From Legionellaceae bacterium (GTDB lineage: Bacteria; Pseudomonadota; Gammaproteobacteria; Legionellales; Legionellaceae), in NCBI GenBank assembly GCA_947470005.1, contig CANISA010000061.1, positions 1-8,009 of the forward strand: a stretch of DNA of 8,009 nucleotides. The letters run 5' to 3'. The notes under the pieces are model-generated. The model did not search any database. It saw nothing but the letters and a program-made list of their open reading frames with translations, and was not told the DNA's origin. Of this stretch, positions 5,391-8,009 are shown piece after piece (position 1 is the first letter of the stretch; each line of letters opens with the position of its first letter). The position numbers and the translations under genes are program-made.

Positions 5391-6958
5391 TGAAAAAAAA
5401 TCAACGAAAAAGTATGCTGATCCTCGACTTTGGATCGCAATACACTCAACTTATCGGTCGACGCGTACGAGAAATGGGCGTGTATTGTGAAATTCATCCG
5501 TTTAATGTCGACAAATCACGTCTAGAGCACCTTGAATTGTGTGGATTGATCCTGTCGGGAGGGCCATCGACAGTGACAGAAGAGCACAGTCCGAGAGCTC
5601 CAGTATGGGTTTTTGAAGCAGGAATTCCTGTGCTTGGCATTTGCTATGGCATGCAGACCATGGCGGCTCAACTCGGAGGGGTTGTGAAGGGTTCATCTGT
5701 GCATGAGTATGGTTATGCACAGCTTCATATTCAAACGCAATGCCCGTTGTTCCAAGGGATAATCGATGAGAATGGCTCAGATGAATTAGACGTGTGGATG
5801 AGTCATGGTGATCAAGTGACCGCGTTGCCGACAGGATTTGAGACCATTGCTCACACAAGAGACGCACCAATCGCTGGCATGGCTCATCCTTTGCATCATT
5901 GGTACGGGTTACAATTTCATCCTGAAGTGACGCATACGCCCAAAGGGACGGCATTGCTTAAACGTTTTGTGATGGACATTTGCAAGGCCGAAGCAAGCTG
6001 GACGACGAGTGCCATCATTGACCAATTGGTTGATCAAATCAAAACGCAAGTGGGTTCAGATAAAGTATTGCTTGGTTTGTCTGGCGGCGTGGATTCCTCC
6101 GTGGTGGCAGCACTGTTGCACCAAGCCATAGGGACTCAACTGGTTGGCGTGTTTGTTGATACTGGGCTGTTGCGTTTGAATGAAGCGACACAAGTGAAGG
6201 CTATGTTTGCGGAGCACATGGGCATCAACCTTGTCTGCGTTGAGGCACAAGATACGTTTTTAAATGCATTGAAAGGGGTCACGTGCCCGGAAGAGAAGCG
6301 AAAGATCATTGGAAAGACCTTTATTGATGTGTTTGCTGACGAGGCAATACGTATTCCAGGCGTGAGTTGGTTAGCTCAGGGCACTATTTATCCGGACGTC
6401 ATTGAGTCAGCGGCTATTCCAGGGCATGGAGGGACTGCGCTGATTAAGTCTCATCATAATGTAGGTGGTTTGCCTGAGGTCATGCCATTCCAATTACTTG
6501 AGCCATTGCGTGAGTTATTCAAAGACGAAGTGCGGGCGATGGGGCTTGCCTTAGGGTTACCGCACGAAATGGTTTACCGACACCCATTCCCAGGCCCAGG
6601 CCTCGGCGTTCGAATTCTTGGCGAAGTCACTGGGGCGTTTGCTGACATCTTGCGGCATGCGGATGCATTATTTATTGACGCGTTGCGCGAGGCGGACTTG
6701 TATCATAAGGTGAGCCAAGCGTTTGCTGTGTTTTTGCCAGTAAAAAGTGTAGGCGTGATGGGGGATGGGCGTCGTTATGATTACGTGATTTGCCTGCGTG
6801 CTGTAGAGAGTGAAGATTTCATGACCGCCCACTGGGCGCAATTGCCTTGGGATTTTTTAGCCGGGGTTTCCAATCGAATCATCAATGAAGTCCATGGCGT
6901 CTCTCGCGTGGTGTATGATATTTCAGGAAAACCACCCGCCACGATTGAATGGGAATAA
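5390..6958 (+). CDS. guaA: GMP synthase (glutamine-hydrolysing) GuaA
   Basis: GuaA converts XMP to GMP using ATP and ammonia from glutamine, and acts in the cytosol as a dimer. From the ATG at 5390 the product has 522 residues (E. coli 525). The class I glutamine amidotransferase domain (about 9-200) has the triad Cys85 in GICYGMQT and His177/Glu179 in FHPEV. The ATP-pyrophosphatase domain follows with P-loop SGGVDSS (231-237). The C-terminal dimerisation domain carries HPFPGPGLGVR (398-408) and ends in the invariant PPATIEWE. An in-frame TTG at 5381 would add three residues; ATG fits the family N-terminus better. The possible ribosome site TTAAGG lies over the guaB stop, so translation may be coupled to guaB. 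Confidence 0.98.
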   Translation: MKKNQRKSMLILDFGSQYTQLIGRRVREMGVYCEIHPFNVDKSRLEHLELCGLILSGGPSTVTEEHSPRAPVWVFEAGIPVLGICYGMQTMAAQLGGVVKGSSVHEYGYAQLHIQTQCPLFQGIIDENGSDELDVWMSHGDQVTALPTGFETIAHTRDAPIAGMAHPLHHWYGLQFHPEVTHTPKGTALLKRFVMDICKAEASWTTSAIIDQLVDQIKTQVGSDKVLLGLSGGVDSSVVAALLHQAIGTQLVGVFVDTGLLRLNEATQVKAMFAEHMGINLVCVEAQDTFLNALKGVTCPEEKRKIIGKTFIDVFADEAIRIPGVSWLAQGTIYPDVIESAAIPGHGGTALIKSHHNVGGLPEVMPFQLLEPLRELFKDEVRAMGLALGLPHEMVYRHPFPGPGLGVRILGEVTGAFADILRHADALFIDALREADLYHKVSQAFAVFLPVKSVGVMGDGRRYDYVICLRAVESEDFMTAHWAQLPWDFLAGVSNRIINEVHGVSRVVYDISGKPPATIEWE

Positions 6959-7407
6959 GTGACGCCTATTGGATGCAGCGCGCCTACGCACTAGCCCTGC
7001 GCGCGCGCGCGGAAGGGGAGGTTCCGGTTGGGGCTGTTGTTGTGGGTGAAGGTAACCAATTATTGGGCGAAGGCTTTAATCAAGTCCTAACAAACAACGA
7101 TCCTACCGCGCATGCTGAAATGATCGCCATCCGAAACGCCGCCGCTCATCAGAACAATTATCGCTTAAATAATGCCACGCTTTATGTCACGTTAGAGCCC
7201 TGCTGCATGTGCGCCGGGGCGTTGGTTCACGCGCGCGTTCATCGTCTCGTGTTTGCAACACGTGACCTACGGGCAGGCGCCGCAGGCTCAGTGTTTAACT
7301 TGATGCAAAGCCGAGCACTTAACCACGCCATTCAGATGGATGAGGGACCACTTCAACAAGAGAGCGCTGCGCTATTGATTGATTTTTTTAAGATACGACG
7401 AGAATAG
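6949..7407 (+). CDS. tadA: tRNA-specific adenosine deaminase TadA
   Basis: TadA deaminates the wobble adenosine A34 of tRNA-Arg(ACG) to inosine, so that one tRNA reads three arginine codons. The product has 152 residues, against 167 in E. coli, whose C-terminal tail is longer. The cytidine/deoxycytidylate deaminase fold is clear: zinc ligand His55 and catalytic Glu57 in HAEM, and PCCMC with zinc ligands Cys85 and Cys88. The segment RAGAAGS lies near 108-114. The start SDAYWMQRAYALA aligns with SHEYWMRHALTLA of the E. coli protein, which supports the ATG at 6949; a second in-frame ATG lies at 6973. It overlaps the 3' end of guaA by 10 bp, has no clear Shine-Dalgarno and is probably translated by coupling. 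An alternating GC run lies at 6999-7011. Confidence 0.96.
   Translation: MGISDAYWMQRAYALALRARAEGEVPVGAVVVGEGNQLLGEGFNQVLTNNDPTAHAEMIAIRNAAAHQNNYRLNNATLYVTLEPCCMCAGALVHARVHRLVFATRDLRAGAAGSVFNLMQSRALNHAIQMDEGPLQQESAALLIDFFKIRRE
6999..7011 (+). repeat. Alternating GC run inside tadA
   Basis: GCGCGCGCGCGCG is 13 bases of strict purine-pyrimidine alternation and encodes part of the Leu-Arg-Ala-Arg-Ala segment of TadA. Such runs can adopt Z-DNA and may slip during replication; a 2-base change would put tadA out of frame. Confidence 0.8.
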
Positions 7408-7561
7408 ATTTACGTACGGACCGGGTCAGATCGGAATATAACATCGTTAAGGACTGTCCCACCTCGGTTGAACGGGTTAAATTATTCTAAATAATGAAGG
7501 CAATTCGGATAAAATACTGTATATTACAACACTATTTTCAACTCAGCCTATGAAGAGTTCT
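7408..7561 (+). other. Spacer before the EF-G gene
   Basis: No gene is seen. A+T-rich elements at 7480-7530 include the inverted repeat ATTATT (7481-7486) and AATAAT (7490-7495), TAAAAT (7510-7515) and TATATT (7520-7525). The last two could be -10 elements, but no good -35 sits at the right distance. No clear terminator follows tadA, so read-through into the EF-G gene is possible. Confidence 0.5.
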
Positions 7562-8009
7562 ATGTCTAATTTAAACGTATACCCTACGACTGATTTAAAC
7601 CTTTACAGAAACATTGGTGTCTTCGCCCACGTAGATGCCGGAAAAACAACCACTACCGAGCGTATTCTTAAGCTCACCAACAGCATTCACAAAATCGGTG
7701 AGGTTCACGATGGTGAGTCAACAACCGATTTCATGCCACAGGAAGCTGAACGCGGCATTACCATCCAGTCAGCAGCGGTCAGCTGTTTCTGGAAAGGGAC
7801 TCGCTTCAACATCATCGATACCCCCGGACACGTTGACTTCACCGTAGAAGTGTATCGTTCACTGAAGGTCCTCGATGGCGGCATCGGCGTATTCTGTGGT
7901 TCTGGCGGCGTCGAGCCTCAGTCCGAAACCAACTGGCGCTATGCGAACGATTCAAAAGTATCTCGTTTGATTTTTGTAAACAAACTGGACCGTATTGGCG
8001 CTGACTTCT
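7562..8009 (+). CDS. fusA: Elongation factor G, EF-G2-type paralogue (5' part, cut by window end)
   Basis: This is a translational GTPase of the EF-G family, which moves tRNA and mRNA through the ribosome. The first 149 residues are present and hold the GTPase motifs: G1 AHVDAGKTT (22-30), G2 RGITIQSA (64-71), G3 DTPGH (86-90) and G4 NKLD (140-143). Between G2 and G3 it is about seven residues shorter than E. coli EF-G, and GVEPQSETNWRYAND replaces the usual GVQPQSETVWRQANK. From memory this matches the second EF-G paralogue found in Shewanella-like bacteria rather than the str-operon fusA; no rpsL, rpsG or tuf is in view. ATG at 7562 has AAGAG four bases upstream, while an in-frame ATG at 7550 has no visible ribosome site. 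Phenylalanine is TTC in 7 of 8 cases here, but TTT in all 5 in tadA. Family assignment is certain; the paralogue class is probable. Confidence 0.9.
   Translation, partial: MSNLNVYPTTDLNLYRNIGVFAHVDAGKTTTTERILKLTNSIHKIGEVHDGESTTDFMPQEAERGITIQSAAVSCFWKGTRFNIIDTPGHVDFTVEVYRSLKVLDGGIGVFCGSGGVEPQSETNWRYANDSKVSRLIFVNKLDRIGADF

Noticed and set aside
7635..7847. 70-codon rightward frame inside the EF-G gene
   Set aside because: It is a +1 shadow of the conserved GTPase domain.
1..8009. Mobile element, CRISPR, defence or other novel multi-gene system
   Set aside because: All coding space is taken by well-known housekeeping genes. No direct-repeat arrays, transposase, integrase, toxin-antitoxin pair or unknown conserved gene is visible.

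Overview
The window looks like ordinary housekeeping chromosome from a gammaproteobacterium of middling G+C. This rests on remembered protein similarity, not a search: RecG, MinD, MinE, GuaB, GuaA and TadA read colinearly with their Escherichia coli counterparts and keep the catalytic residues at nearly the same positions. The family or genus cannot be fixed from this sequence; a non-enteric lineage is my guess from the gene order.

Layout. Bases 1-463 carry no convincing gene. They hold a 12-bp-arm palindrome (31-56), DnaA-box-like 9-mers, a hairpin followed by T residues that reads as a rightward intrinsic terminator (224-255), and a tract of about 85% A+T (249-320). A leftward cluster follows: minD (TTG start at 3707), minE (4-bp overlap) and recG (47-bp gap containing a perfect 10-bp-arm hairpin), ending in a probable terminator at 424-449. 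minC is not beside minD. A 194-bp intergenic region with divergent promoters (3708-3901) separates this from a rightward cluster: guaB, guaA (15-bp gap) and tadA (10-bp overlap). A 154-bp spacer then leads to the 5' part of a second-type elongation factor G gene, cut by the window end.

How the genes work together. MinD and MinE oscillate on the inner membrane and, with MinC, confine the division septum to midcell. RecG remodels stalled forks and recombination intermediates. GuaB and GuaA are the two consecutive steps from IMP to GMP. TadA makes the wobble inosine in tRNA-Arg, and the EF-G-type GTPase acts on the ribosome, so the right half links guanine nucleotide supply to translation.

I found no defence system, mobile element, CRISPR array or unknown multi-gene system. 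The parts most worth a second look are the left intergenic region, which can be read as an origin-like site or as the terminator of an unseen transcript, the hairpin before recG, and the EF-G paralogue with its distinct codon use.
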